Assembly: GCF_004214935.1 (NCBI RefSeq)
Contig: NZ_SFCC01000002.1
Location: 248,001 to 312,000, forward strand
Direction: 5' to 3'
Length of the DNA stretch: 64,000 nt
From: Amycolatopsis suaedae
Lineage (GTDB): Bacteria > Actinomycetota > Actinomycetes > Mycobacteriales > Pseudonocardiaceae
The notes beneath the pieces are model-generated. The model was not told where the DNA came from. It saw only the letters and a list, made by a program, of their open reading frames with translations, and did no database searches. Made by a program: the position numbers and the translations under genes. Numbering within the stretch: position 1 is the stretch's first letter; the number at the start of each line of letters is the position of its first letter. Positions 32,565 to 41,661 of the stretch are shown here, piece by piece.

Positions 32565-32602
32565 AACAAAAATGGCGCCTCCCGAATGGGGAAACGCCAT
32601 TT
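32565..32602 (-). terminator. Rho-independent terminator of tRNA-Gly
   Basis: On the minus strand, AAATGGCG pairs with CGCCATTT, with an inner CCCC/GGGG-type pairing, followed by a run of five T residues. It lies a dozen bases downstream of the tRNA 3' end. Confidence 0.85.
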
Positions 32603-32613
32603 CAAAACCGTTT

Positions 32614-32687
32614 TGGAGCGGATGACGGGAATCGAACCCGCGTTCTCAGCTTGGGAAGCTGATGTTCTACCATTGAACTACATCCGC
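32614..32687 (-). tRNA. tRNA-Gly (anticodon CCC), CCA encoded
   Basis: The minus strand folds into a cloverleaf. The acceptor stem GCGGATG pairs with CATCCGC. The D arm contains GTTCAATGGTAGAAC, the anticodon stem TCAGC/GCTGA encloses loop TTCCCAA (anticodon CCC, reading GGG), and the T arm GCGGG-TTCGATT-CCCGT is present. The discriminator base is T and the CCA end is encoded (32614-32616). The short 71-nt body without CCA is normal for tRNA-Gly. A terminator follows. Confidence 0.95.
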
Positions 32688-32763
32688 AGTGCCGACGAGC
32701 ATACCGTGTCCGCCGCGGCGCCCGCACCCACCCCCTCGCCTCTTGACTGCTCGCGCAGCAAGT

Positions 32764-32779
32764 GACAACACTTGTTGTC
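32764..32779. promoter_or_regulatory. Dyad GACAACA-CT-TGTTGTC upstream of DUF2236 gene
   Basis: Perfect 7-bp arms with a 2-bp spacer lie 15 nt before the chosen start of the DUF2236 gene. The shape is typical of a TetR-type operator and could overlap the promoter. The cognate regulator is not adjacent. Confidence 0.55.
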
Positions 32780-32794
32780 GAAGAGGTGAGGCCC

Positions 32795-34003
32795 ATGCCG
32801 GACGAGCCCCTGCCCGACCCCGAGCTGTTCCGCCAGGGCGGATTCCGCCTGGTCTCGAAGCTGCTCGCGCCCGGCGATATCCGGGGCACCGAACCCCAGC
32901 TGCGGCGCCTGCGGCAGTACGCCCAGGTCGAGGACCCGCTCGCCGACGCCGTCGTGGCGCTCTTCGCCGACCTGCCACCGGGCGAGGGCCGCGCCCAGTT
33001 CGAACGCGCGCTCGCGGGCGGCACACCGGAACACCCAGCACTCAAGGACTTCTTCCACACCGTCCAGGCCACGCCCTACTGGGTCGACGAGGCCCGCCTC
33101 GAACGGGGCGCCCGCGCCATCACCCGCACCGGCCTGCTCGGCCTCTTCCCGCTCGGCGACATGTCGCTGATGGGCGGATACCTCGCGTCCCGCGCCACGA
33201 AGTCGCTGGTCGGGACCGGGGAGATCGAGCACAAGGCCACCCGGCGGCTGGTCGAGACGGCGATCTGGTGGATTCAGGTCACCACGCCCGGCGCGCTCAC
33301 CAGGGGCAGGGACGGGTACGCCGCCGCGCTGCGGGTACGGCTGGTGCACGCCCACGTCCGCGCCGCGATGAACCGCCGCCCCGACTGGGACTACGCCGCC
33401 TGGGACCGCCCGGTCAACCAGGTCCAGACAGTCGGCACGCTGCTGCTGTTCTCGCTGGTCTTCGTCGTCGGCACCCAGCTGCTCGGCATCCGCTACACCG
33501 ACCGCGAGCGCGAGGACATCCTGCACCTGTGGCGGTACGTCGGGTGGCTGATGGGCGTCGACGACGCCCTCCTGCCCGCCAACGAGCAGGACGCCTGGCG
33601 GCTGCTGTGGCTGCTCGCGTCCAGCGAGTTCATCCCCGACGCCGACTCGCAGCGCCTCGCCGCCGCCCTGCTGGAGTCACACGCCGAGGTCGGGCACGGC
33701 CGCGGCGCGGTCGGCAAGGTGCTCTCGCACGTCTCGGTCCGGGTGCACTCCTCGATCAGCAGGCTGGTGCTCGGCCGGACCAACGCCGACTTCCTCGCCC
33801 TGCCGAACGACCCGCTCGCGCAGCTCGCCGTGCTGACCGGCGCCGCCACGACGTTCGCCACCGAGACCGTCCGCCGCCGGATTCCCGGTGCCACCGCCCT
33901 GGCCGAACGCGTCGGGCAGGCCGAACGCAGGCTCTACGTCCAGCGTCTCGGCAGCCTGTTCCGACTCGACCCCACCTACCTCCGGCACATGTCGCTACCC
34001 TGA
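32795..34003 (+). CDS. DUF2236 (MpaB/Lcp-like) oxygenase family protein
   Basis: This 402-aa protein is related to the DUF2236 family, which includes rubber oxygenase Lcp and MpaB and binds b-type haem. Visible family features are [37 protein letters not shown] (probable haem-ligand His region), [18 protein letters not shown] and [12 protein letters not shown]. No Tat or Sec signal peptide is evident, so it is probably cytoplasmic or membrane-associated (one hydrophobic stretch [16 protein letters not shown]). The ATG at 32795 with GAGGTGAGG upstream is chosen over GTG 32762, which would run through the dyad operator. dcd follows after 4 nt. The substrate is unknown. Confidence 0.88.
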   Translation: MPDEPLPDPELFRQGGFRLVSKLLAPGDIRGTEPQLRRLRQYAQVEDPLADAVVALFADLPPGEGRAQFERALAGGTPEHPALKDFFHTVQATPYWVDEARLERGARAITRTGLLGLFPLGDMSLMGGYLASRATKSLVGTGEIEHKATRRLVETAIWWIQVTTPGALTRGRDGYAAALRVRLVHAHVRAAMNRRPDWDYAAWDRPVNQVQTVGTLLLFSLVFVVGTQLLGIRYTDREREDILHLWRYVGWLMGVDDALLPANEQDAWRLLWLLASSEFIPDADSQRLAAALLESHAEVGHGRGAVGKVLSHVSVRVHSSISRLVLGRTNADFLALPNDPLAQLAVLTGAATTFATETVRRRIPGATALAERVGQAERRLYVQRLGSLFRLDPTYLRHMSLP

Positions 34004-34007
34004 CCGG

Positions 34008-34598
34008 GTGCTGCTCAGTGACCGCGACCTGCGCAAGGAACTCGACGCCGGCCGCCTCGGGGTCGAACCGTTCGACCCGCCGATGCTGCAACCGTCCAGC
34101 ATCGACGTCCGGCTGGACCGGTACTTCCGCGTGTTCAACAACACCAAGTACACCCACATCGACCCGCAGCTGCAGCAGGACGAGCTGACCTCGCTGGTGG
34201 AGAAGGACGGCGAGGACCCGTTCGTCCTGCACCCGGGCGAGTTCGTCCTCGGCTCGACGTTCGAGCTGGTGACGCTGCCCGACGACCTGGCCGGCCGGCT
34301 GGAGGGCAAGTCCTCACTCGGTCGTCTCGGCCTGCTGACCCACTCGACGGCCGGGTTCATCGACCCCGGCTTCTCCGGGCACATCACGCTGGAACTGTCC
34401 AACGTGGCCAATCTGCCGATCACGCTGTGGCCGGGCATGAAGATCGGCCAGCTCTGCCTGTTCCGCCTGGAGAGCCCGGCCGAGCACCCCTACGGCTCGA
34501 CCAAGGCCGGATCGCGGTACCAGGGCCAGCGCGGCCCGACCCCCAGCCGGGCCTACCAGAACTTCCATCGGACCGACACGAGCCGCTCACCTGGGTGA
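34008..34598 (+). CDS. dcd: Bifunctional dCTP deaminase/dUTPase
   Basis: This 196-aa enzyme converts dCTP to dUMP for thymidylate synthesis. The sequence is very close to the mycobacterial bifunctional enzyme: [70 protein letters not shown] and [16 protein letters not shown] at the C-terminus. The catalytic Glu lies in HITLEL and the Ser-Ser-Arg-type phosphate contacts are in KSSLGRLG. The GTG start at 34008 is 4 nt after the DUF2236 stop. It is expected to be a cytoplasmic homotrimer. Confidence 0.96.
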   Translation: MLLSDRDLRKELDAGRLGVEPFDPPMLQPSSIDVRLDRYFRVFNNTKYTHIDPQLQQDELTSLVEKDGEDPFVLHPGEFVLGSTFELVTLPDDLAGRLEGKSSLGRLGLLTHSTAGFIDPGFSGHITLELSNVANLPITLWPGMKIGQLCLFRLESPAEHPYGSTKAGSRYQGQRGPTPSRAYQNFHRTDTSRSPG

Positions 34599-34682
34599 AC
34601 CCGCTGTAACAACCGGGGCCCCGTCAGCGAACAGTGACAAGATCCGTCTCGTCATGTCCGGCTGCCCCGGGGGTTCGCGCAC

Positions 34683-37600
34683 ATGTCCAAGTTCCGGCTC
34701 GCCGCTGCTGCTTTGCTGGTGGTCAGCGGCGTCGCGGTGGCACAGCCGGCCGAGGCCGGCGTGGTCAAGCCGTTCTCGCTGGGCTTCAACAAGGTGGTCT
34801 ACGGCGATTTCGCCTACACCGGCAACGCCGTGCTGCGCTGCCCGGTGGCCTCCGACGGCGCGCCTCAGACGGGTGACAACACGCCGGCTGCCTGCCAGCG
34901 GGGTGCGAACCAGCAGGAGAACCGGGTCAACGACAACTTCTTCATGCAGTGGTCCGACGTGGACAGTGATGCCGGGACGTTCAACTCCAGCCGGACCACC
35001 GTCCGGATCCCGCCCGGGTCCACTGTGGAGTACGCGCGGCTGAACTGGGCGGGCAACACCGGCTCGTTCCACCGCACCCCTGGCAGGCCGACGAGCGTCC
35101 AGATGTGCCAGGACCGCAACCGCTCGACACCGGCAGAACTGCCGCCAGGCTCGCCGAGGGATCAGGCCGTGCGGCTGAGCGTGGGAACGGGTGGCGCTTC
35201 GGACGTCGCACCGGCCTCCTACGCCGACGACCCGTCCGGCACGTTCAGCGGCGGCCAGTACTACTCCGCCTTCGCCGACGTCACCGCCAAGCTCAAGGGC
35301 ATGCCCACCGGGACGGCCGTGCCGGTGACGGTCGGCAACGTCTGGGCGCCGAAGGGCTTCGGCTGCATGGGCGGCTGGTCGCTGGCGGTCGTCTACTCCT
35401 ACCCGCAGCGTGACCCGGTCAACGCGCCGAGCAAGCGGGAGGTCTTCTTCTACGACGGCCACGTCCGGCAGAACAGCAACGACCCGACCACGAACACCAC
35501 CATCTCCGGCTTCCGTGCCGCCGCCGCGGGTGCCCGGGTGGGCGTCACCGCCTACGAGGGCGACTACGGCATCACCGGCGACAAGTTCCTGATCAACGAC
35601 CAGCCGGCCGGCGATCCGAACAACTTCTTCGTGTCCGACGCCCAAGGCGCGCAGCAGCCCAACAACTACAGCGTCGACGCCCGCGCGTTCGACACCGGCG
35701 CGATCCCGGCCGGCGCCACCAGCGCCAAGCTGGGCTTCGCCACCAGCGGTGACGCCTACCTCGCGCAGCACCTCGCCTTCTCCGTGCCGGTGCCCGAACT
35801 GCAGCTGACCAAGACGGCCTCCCCCGACCGAGTCCACGCCGGTGAGCAGGTGACGTTCACGCTCACCGTCACCAACCCCAGCGGGGCACCCGCCCGCGAC
35901 GTCCGGGTCGCCGATCCGGCCTTCCCGCAGTGCGCCTTCACCGTCGGCACGCTGGCCGGTGGCGCCTCGGCCAGCCACACCTGCACGGTCACCGCGGCCG
36001 AGGACGACTTCACCAACACCGCGACCGCGACCGGCACCAGCGCGGTCGGCGAACCGCTGGACGGCACCGCGACCACCGAGGTCGACGTCGTCCACCCGGC
36101 CGTCGACATCGCCAAGCGAGCCGACCGCGAGGCATACCGGGCCGGCGACACGGTCACGTTCACCATCGTGGTGACCAACACCGGCGACGTGCCGCTGACC
36201 AGCGTCACCGTCGCCGACCCGAAGACCCAGTCCTGCGCCCGCACGCTGCCCGGCAGCATCGAGCCGGCTGGCAGCGTCAGCTACACCTGCACCACCACGG
36301 CGCCGGTGCCCGACGGCGTCAACACCGCGACGGTCAACGCGACCGACCCGCTCGGTGCCCAGGTCACCGCGACCGCCGACGCCCCCGCGCCGACCATCGC
36401 GCCCGCGCTGAAGGTCGACAAGTCGGTCGACAAGCCGACCGTCCGGGCCGGTGAGCAGGTCACCTGGACCATCGTCGTCACCAACACCGGCGACAGCCCG
36501 CTGACCGGGGTGAAGCTGGCCGACGACACCACCACGGCCTGCTCGGTCACCTTCGACGGCACGCTGGAGCCCGGTGCGTCCCGCACCCACAGCTGTACCG
36601 CCAATCCCGGCGAGACCACGACCAACACCGTCACCGCGTCCGGAACGGACAGGTCCGGCCAGCAGGTCGAGGCCACCGACTCGGCGACCGTCACCGTCAT
36701 CAACCCCGCGCTGAAGGTCGACAAGTCGGCAGCACCGGCGACGGTGCGGCAGGGCGACACGGTCACGTTCACCATCGTGGTGACCAACACCGGTGACGTC
36801 GCACTGACCGGAGTGTCCGTTTCGGACAGTCGCACGCCGGAGTGCGCACGCACGATCGGCACGCTGGAACCCAGGGCGTCGCAGACCCACACCTGCACCA
36901 CGACCGCGCCTGCCGACGACTTCACCAACACCGCCACCGCGACCGGCAACGATCCGACCGGGCGCCCGGTGACGGTGACCGACGACGCCGCGGTCGACGT
37001 CATTCACCCCGCGGTGACGCTGGACAAGCAGGTCGGCACCGAGGTCGTGCGGGAGGGTGACCAGGTCACGTTCACCGTGGTCGCCACGAACACCGGCGAC
37101 GTGCCGCTGACCGGCGTGACGATCACCGACGAGCGCGCGCCCGGTTGCGCCGCGACCGTCGGGACGCTGGCTCCCGGCGCCAAGCACACGGTCACCTGCA
37201 CGATCACCGCGCCCCGCGACGGCTTCACCAACACCGCCACCGTGACCGGCGACGACCCGACCGGGCGGCCGGTCACCGCGACCGACGACGCGGCGTTCCG
37301 GGTGGTCCACCCGGCGGTCACGATCGCCAAGGACGTCATCGGCGGGCCGTTCCGCGAGGGCGACCAGGTGACGTTCCAGATCACCGTCACCAACACCGGC
37401 GACGTGCCGCTGACCGGCGTCGCTGTCGCCGACGAGCTGACCGCGAGCTGCGCGCAGACCTACGACGAGCCGCTGCAGCCGGGCGGTACCTGGGGCTTCG
37501 GCTGCTTCGGCACGGCACCGGCCGACGACTTCACCAACGTCGCGTCGGTCACCGGGACGCCACCGGTCGGCCCAGCCGTGTCCGCGACCGACGACGCGCC

Positions 37601-39326
37601 GGTCGACGTCATCCACCCCGGCATCGAGATCACCAAGACGGCCACGCCGACCGTCGTCCGGCCGGGCGGGGAGGTCACCTTCCGGATCACGGTGACCAAC
37701 ACCGGCGACAGCCCGCTGCGCGACGTGTTCGTCGCCGACCCGTCGGCGCCGTCCTGCGCGAAGCGGTTCCCCGGCCAGCTGGCCGCCGGTGCTACGCAGA
37801 CCTACGAGTGCACGCACGTCGCGGGCGACGCGGACTTCACCAACACCGCCCGCGCGAACGGCACCGACGGCACCAACCGCGCGGTGACCGACAGCGCGGA
37901 CGCCGCCGTCGACGTGATCCACCCGGCGATCGCGGTCACCAAGACCGCCGAACCGGCCGAGGTGCTGGAGGGCGACACCGTCCGCTTCACCATCCTGGTG
38001 ACCAACACCGGCGACGTCCCGCTGACCGGCGTCACGGTCGCCGACGACCGGACCCCGGAGTGCACACGGCAGATCGGCACGCTGGAACCGCAGGCCGAGC
38101 AGAGCTACACCTGCACGACGACGGCAGGCCCGTCCGGGTTCACCAACACCGCCACCGCCAGCGGGGACGCGCCGGGCGGACCGCCGGTGACGGCGAGCGA
38201 CAAGGCCACGTTCACCGTCCACCACCCGGACCTGGCGCTGGTCAAGAAGATCACCGGCGGGCCGTTCCGCGAGGGTGACCCGGTGCCGGTGGTGCTGACC
38301 GTCACCAACACCGGCGACGTCGTGCTGCGGCAGGTCACCGTCGCCGACGAGCTGGCCCCCGGGTGCGCGCGGGTCATCCCCGAGCTGGCGCCGGGTGCCT
38401 CGCAGACCGTCGAGTGCACGATGCCCGCGCCGAAGGACGACGTGATCAACAAGGCCACCGTGACCGGCACCCCGCCGGTCGGCCCGCCGATCACGACCGG
38501 GTCCGAGGCGCCCGTCGACGTCATCCACCCCGGCGTCCAGATCACCAAGACCGCCGTGCCCGACCGCGTGCGGGCGGGCGAGGAGATCACGTTCACGATC
38601 GTCGTCCGCAACACCGGTGACGTGCTGCTGCGGCAGGTCGCGGTGGCCGACCCGATCGCGCCGGACTGCGCTCGCACGGTCGAGGAACTCGCCGTGGGAG
38701 GCGTGCTGAGCTACACCTGCGTGCTGGTGGCCGGACCGGAGGACGTCACCAACACCGCGACGGTCACCGGCAACGACCCGACCGACCGGCCCGTCACCGC
38801 GACCGACGACGCGAAGGTCGACGTGATCGCGCCGCAGATCACGGTCACCAAGACCGGCCCGGCCGCCGCCGTGCGGCCCGGCCAGAAGGCGACGTTCACC
38901 GTGCGGGTGCAGAACGTCGGCGACGTGCCGCTGACCGGCGTGACGCTGAAGGACGACGTCGCGCCGGGCTGCTCGGTCACCATCGGCGACCTGGGTGTCG
39001 GCGCGGTGTCCGAGCCGGTCACCTGCGAGGTGACGATGGGCGACAAGGACATCACCAACACGGTGACCGCCACCGGGTACGACCCGAACGGCAAGCCGGT
39101 GACGGCGACCGCGGAGGCCGTGGCCAAGGTCCTGAAGGAGACCACGCCGCCGACCACCACGCCGCCGACGACGGGCCCGGGTCAGCCGGGAGGCGGGCAC
39201 CGGACGACACCGCCGCTGGCGAAGACCGGTGTGGCGATCCTGCCCGGCGTCGCGCTCGGCGCGGGTCTGCTGATCGCCGGGGCCGGGCTGCTGCTGGGCT
39301 CTCGACGGGGGCGTGACTCACGGTAG
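34683..39326 (+). CDS. Giant sortase-anchored surface protein with eleven DUF11 repeats
   Basis: This 1547-aa protein starts with a signal peptide (MSKFRLAAAALLVVSGVAVA). An N-terminal domain of about 340 aa follows (VVKPFSLGFNKVVYGDFAYTG..., with cysteines in LRCPVA and AACQRG). From about residue 372 come eleven Ig-like DUF11 repeats of about 100 aa (residues 372-1480). Each has the pattern xxKxxxPxxVRxGxxVTFTIVVTNTGDVPLTxVxVxD...C followed by TCTxTA...FTNTATxTG. A Thr/Pro linker leads to the anchor LAKTG (1512-1516), a hydrophobic span and a basic tail (SRRGRD). LAxTG is the class E sortase motif of high-GC actinobacteria. It is probably a cell-wall stalk or adhesin. No sortase gene is in the window. 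Confidence 0.92.
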   Translation: MSKFRLAAAALLVVSGVAVAQPAEAGVVKPFSLGFNKVVYGDFAYTGNAVLRCPVASDGAPQTGDNTPAACQRGANQQENRVNDNFFMQWSDVDSDAGTFNSSRTTVRIPPGSTVEYARLNWAGNTGSFHRTPGRPTSVQMCQDRNRSTPAELPPGSPRDQAVRLSVGTGGASDVAPASYADDPSGTFSGGQYYSAFADVTAKLKGMPTGTAVPVTVGNVWAPKGFGCMGGWSLAVVYSYPQRDPVNAPSKREVFFYDGHVRQNSNDPTTNTTISGFRAAAAGARVGVTAYEGDYGITGDKFLINDQPAGDPNNFFVSDAQGAQQPNNYSVDARAFDTGAIPAGATSAKLGFATSGDAYLAQHLAFSVPVPELQLTKTASPDRVHAGEQVTFTLTVTNPSGAPARDVRVADPAFPQCAFTVGTLAGGASASHTCTVTAAEDDFTNTATATGTSAVGEPLDGTATTEVDVVHPAVDIAKRADREAYRAGDTVTFTIVVTNTGDVPLTSVTVADPKTQSCARTLPGSIEPAGSVSYTCTTTAPVPDGVNTATVNATDPLGAQVTATADAPAPTIAPALKVDKSVDKPTVRAGEQVTWTIVVTNTGDSPLTGVKLADDTTTACSVTFDGTLEPGASRTHSCTANPGETTTNTVTASGTDRSGQQVEATDSATVTVINPALKVDKSAAPATVRQGDTVTFTIVVTNTGDVALTGVSVSDSRTPECARTIGTLEPRASQTHTCTTTAPADDFTNTATATGNDPTGRPVTVTDDAAVDVIHPAVTLDKQVGTEVVREGDQVTFTVVATNTGDVPLTGVTITDERAPGCAATVGTLAPGAKHTVTCTITAPRDGFTNTATVTGDDPTGRPVTATDDAAFRVVHPAVTIAKDVIGGPFREGDQVTFQITVTNTGDVPLTGVAVADELTASCAQTYDEPLQPGGTWGFGCFGTAPADDFTNVASVTGTPPVGPAVSATDDAPVDVIHPGIEITKTATPTVVRPGGEVTFRITVTNTGDSPLRDVFVADPSAPSCAKRFPGQLAAGATQTYECTHVAGDADFTNTARANGTDGTNRAVTDSADAAVDVIHPAIAVTKTAEPAEVLEGDTVRFTILVTNTGDVPLTGVTVADDRTPECTRQIGTLEPQAEQSYTCTTTAGPSGFTNTATASGDAPGGPPVTASDKATFTVHHPDLALVKKITGGPFREGDPVPVVLTVTNTGDVVLRQVTVADELAPGCARVIPELAPGASQTVECTMPAPKDDVINKATVTGTPPVGPPITTGSEAPVDVIHPGVQITKTAVPDRVRAGEEITFTIVVRNTGDVLLRQVAVADPIAPDCARTVEELAVGGVLSYTCVLVAGPEDVTNTATVTGNDPTDRPVTATDDAKVDVIAPQITVTKTGPAAAVRPGQKATFTVRVQNVGDVPLTGVTLKDDVAPGCSVTIGDLGVGAVSEPVTCEVTMGDKDITNTVTATGYDPNGKPVTATAEAVAKVLKETTPPTTTPPTTGPGQPGGGHRTTPPLAKTGVAILPGVALGAGLLIAGAGLLLGSRRGRDSR
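35796..39138 (+). repeat. Eleven tandem ~300-bp coding repeats (DUF11 units)
   Basis: This DNA-level tandem array lies within the surface protein gene. Blocks such as GTGACCAACACCGGCGACGT recur about every 300 bp. Units are diverged at protein level (for example ALKVDKSVDKP, AVTLDKQVGTE, GIEITKTATPT), but the TNTGD core is nearly constant, so recombination between units could change repeat number. Confidence 0.85.
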
Positions 39327-39380
39327 TGCCGACGCGCGGCGGCTTCACGGCGTCACCCGTTGGTGGTAACTTGCCGCCTC

Positions 39381-40067
39381 GTGACCAAAACGAGACATCG
39401 CCGTAAGTCACTGCTTGTCGCGTTGAGTGTCCTCGTCGGCGTAACGCTGGCGGCAGGCGGAACCCTGTGGTTCCGCGAGCCGCAGGGCAGCGCGCCCGCC
39501 GAGCTGGCGGCGGCCCGCACCCCCGTCGAACCCGGCGGCGCCGAAGCCGGCGCGGGCATCCCACGCAGGCACACCCCCGCTCCACCGCCGGTGACCACGA
39601 CGACGCAGCCTCCGGCCACGACGACCAGCGCCCCGCCGACCACCTCCAGCTCTGCCAAGCCACCCACGTCCAGCACACCCCCGAAGCACGGCAGCGCCGG
39701 TGAGCGTGGCGACCGCGTGCTTGAACTGGTCAACATCGAGCGCGGCAAGGCAGGCTGCGACCCGGTGCGGGCCGACGACCGGCTCGACACCTCGGCCCAG
39801 AAGCACAGCGAGGACATGTCCGCCAAGGACTACTTCTCGCACACCAGCCAGGACGGCACCACGTTCGACCAGCGCATCAAGGCGGCCGGCTATCCGAAAC
39901 CGGGTGCGGAGAACATCGCCAAGGGCACCCCGGACGCCGACCAGGTCATGGAGCTGTGGATGAAGTCCGACGGCCACCGGCGCAACATCCTCAACTGCAA
40001 GCTGACCGCGCTCGGCGTCGGCGTGGCGACCGACGGCTGGTACTGGACCCAGAACTTCGGCTACTGA
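39381..40067 (+). CDS. CAP (SCP/PR-1, YkwD-like) domain secreted protein
   Basis: This 228-aa protein has a basic N-terminus and a hydrophobic segment (SLLVALSVLVGVTLAAGGTL) acting as signal or anchor. A Pro/Thr/Ser linker (TTTTQPPATTTSAPPTTSSS) and a C-terminal CAP domain follow. CAP motifs are VLELVNIERGKAGCDPVRADDRLDTSAQKHSEDMS, DYFSHTSQDGTTFDQRI, GAENIAKG and MKSDGHRRNILNC, with two cysteines able to pair. GTG 39381 is preferred because it begins the basic signal region. Its last 7 bp overlap the convergent crotonase gene. The role in bacteria is unclear; it is extracellular. Confidence 0.9.
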   Translation: MTKTRHRRKSLLVALSVLVGVTLAAGGTLWFREPQGSAPAELAAARTPVEPGGAEAGAGIPRRHTPAPPPVTTTTQPPATTTSAPPTTSSSAKPPTSSTPPKHGSAGERGDRVLELVNIERGKAGCDPVRADDRLDTSAQKHSEDMSAKDYFSHTSQDGTTFDQRIKAAGYPKPGAENIAKGTPDADQVMELWMKSDGHRRNILNCKLTALGVGVATDGWYWTQNFGY

Positions 40068-40822
40068 AAGGTCCCGTGCCGCCCCTCGCCGGACGCGAAG
40101 CGGGCGGCGCCGGCCGCGGCGTCGGCGCCCAGCGACACCTCGCCGTGCCGGGTCTCCACCGCCATCGCCTCGTCCTCGGGCAGGCCGTGCTGATCCAGCA
40201 CCGACAGCCGGTCCCGGCGCAGGCAGGTCTGCGGGAACCGGGCCAGCTCGGCCGCCAGCCGCTCGGCCCCGGCCCGCGCCTGGCCGGGCTCGGTGATCCG
40301 GTTGACCAGGCCCATCGCGTGGGCCTCGGCGGCGTCGACCGGCCTGCCGGTCAGGATCATGTCCATCGCGCGGCTCGTCCCGATCAACCGCGGCAGCCGC
40401 ACGGTGCCGCCGTCGATCAGCGGCACGCCCCACCGCCGGCAGAACACGCCGAACACCGCGTCCGGCTCGGCCACCCGCAGGTCACACCACAGCGCCAGTT
40501 CCAGCCCGCCCGCGACGGCGTGCCCGGACACGGCGGCGATCACCGGCTTGCCCAGCCGCAGCCTCGTCGGGCCCATCGGGCCGTCGCCGTCCCGGCCGAA
40601 CCGGTTGCCCTCCGGGGTACCGACCGACTTCAGGTCGGCACCCGCGCAGAACGTGCCGCCCTCGCCCCACAGCACCGCGACGCTGGCCGCGTCGTCGGCG
40701 TCGAACTCCCGGAACGCCTCGGCCAGCGCGGCCGCGGTCGGCCCGTCGACGGCGTTGCGCCGCTCCGGCCGGGACAGCACCACGGTGGTGACCGGCCCGT
40801 CCCGCTCCACCCGCACGCTCAT
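40061..40822 (-). CDS. Enoyl-CoA hydratase/isomerase family protein (crotonase 2)
   Basis: This 253-aa crotonase-fold protein has the oxyanion-hole segments GGTFCAGADLKSVG and VSGHAVAGGLELALWCDLRVA. At the positions where classical enoyl-CoA hydratase carries its two catalytic glutamates, the sequence reads FGVFCRRWGVP and SRAMDMILTG, so hydration chemistry is doubtful. Isomerase, thioesterase or another crotonase reaction is possible. The ATG at 40822 overlaps the preceding crotonase stop (ATGA). It is the last gene of the TetR-dehydrogenase-crotonase operon. Confidence 0.9.
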   Translation of the reverse strand: MSVRVERDGPVTTVVLSRPERRNAVDGPTAAALAEAFREFDADDAASVAVLWGEGGTFCAGADLKSVGTPEGNRFGRDGDGPMGPTRLRLGKPVIAAVSGHAVAGGLELALWCDLRVAEPDAVFGVFCRRWGVPLIDGGTVRLPRLIGTSRAMDMILTGRPVDAAEAHAMGLVNRITEPGQARAGAERLAAELARFPQTCLRRDRLSVLDQHGLPEDEAMAVETRHGEVSLGADAAAGAARFASGEGRHGTFQ

Positions 40823-41661
40823 CGCGGCCTCGATCCGTAGTCGCCGAACGGGTCGTCGCGTTCGCGGACCGCCTGCCGGACGCCCGCGGTCCGCATCCGC
40901 TCGACGAAGTCCCTGCCTTCCTGGGTGTGCCGGGCGACGCCGTCGAACAACGTCCCGAGCGTGCGGGTGGACGCCATGCCCATGTTCTCCGCCTGCTGGT
41001 TGCACAGCAGCTTCAGCATCTCGAGCTGGTTGCCGGGCAGCCGTGCCATCCGCCTGGCCAGTGCCGTCGCGTGGTCGTGCAGATCGGCGGCCGGGACGCA
41101 CTCCAGCGCCAGCCCGATCTCCGCGGCCTTCGGGCCGGGGATCTCGTCGCCGGTCAGCAGATACCGCTTGGCCTGCTGGAAGCCCAGCCGGTACACCCAC
41201 ATGGCCGTCGTCGGCGTGCCCCACACCCGCGCCGGTGGGTAGCCGAACACGGCGTCGTCGGCCGCCACCACCAGGTCGGCACACAACACCAGGTCCGTGC
41301 CGCCCGCGACGCACCAGCCGTGCACGGCCGCGATCGTGGGTTTCGCCGCGTACCACAGCTTCTGGTACACCCGCACGAACTGCGACATCAGCCGGTAGTC
41401 GGCGGCGGAGTCCCACACGCGGCCGCTCGCGTCCTCGGCCGCCTGGTACTCCGACGACCAGTCCAGTCCGTAGCCTGCGCAGAACGCGGGCCCCTCGGCA
41501 CGCAGCAGCATCACCCGGACGTCCGGGTCGGCGTCCGCCTCGTCGATGGCGTCGGACAACGCGTCCCGCAGGGCCGGGGTGATCGTGTTGTACTCCTTCG
41601 CCCGGCACAGCACGATCGACCGGACCCCGTCCTCGGTCTCCGTGCGCAGTGGCGCGGTCAT
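40819..41661 (-). CDS. Enoyl-CoA hydratase/isomerase family protein (crotonase 1)
   Basis: This 280-aa protein of the crotonase superfamily has CoA/oxyanion motifs GPAFCAGYGLDWSS and VHGWCVAGGTDLVLCADLVVA. The usual catalytic glutamates are not obvious (YPPARVWGTPTT). A longer C-terminal tail ends FGDYGSRPR. It overlaps both neighbours by 4 bp. It acts with the upstream acyl-CoA dehydrogenase in degradation of an unidentified acyl-CoA. Confidence 0.9.
   Translation of the reverse strand: MTAPLRTETEDGVRSIVLCRAKEYNTITPALRDALSDAIDEADADPDVRVMLLRAEGPAFCAGYGLDWSSEYQAAEDASGRVWDSAADYRLMSQFVRVYQKLWYAAKPTIAAVHGWCVAGGTDLVLCADLVVAADDAVFGYPPARVWGTPTTAMWVYRLGFQQAKRYLLTGDEIPGPKAAEIGLALECVPAADLHDHATALARRMARLPGNQLEMLKLLCNQQAENMGMASTRTLGTLFDGVARHTQEGRDFVERMRTAGVRQAVRERDDPFGDYGSRPR

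Noticed and set aside
35796..39138. CRISPR or satellite array interpretation of the ~300-bp repeats
   Set aside because: Units are diverged, in frame, about 300 bp long and encode DUF11 domains; no short identical repeats with unique spacers exist, and no cas genes are present.
34587..39200. A 1537-codon open frame antisense to the DUF11 gene
   Set aside because: It mirrors the tandem repeats of the real gene in high-GC DNA, has low-complexity Arg/Gly/Val composition, no signal, no ribosome binding site and no family features.
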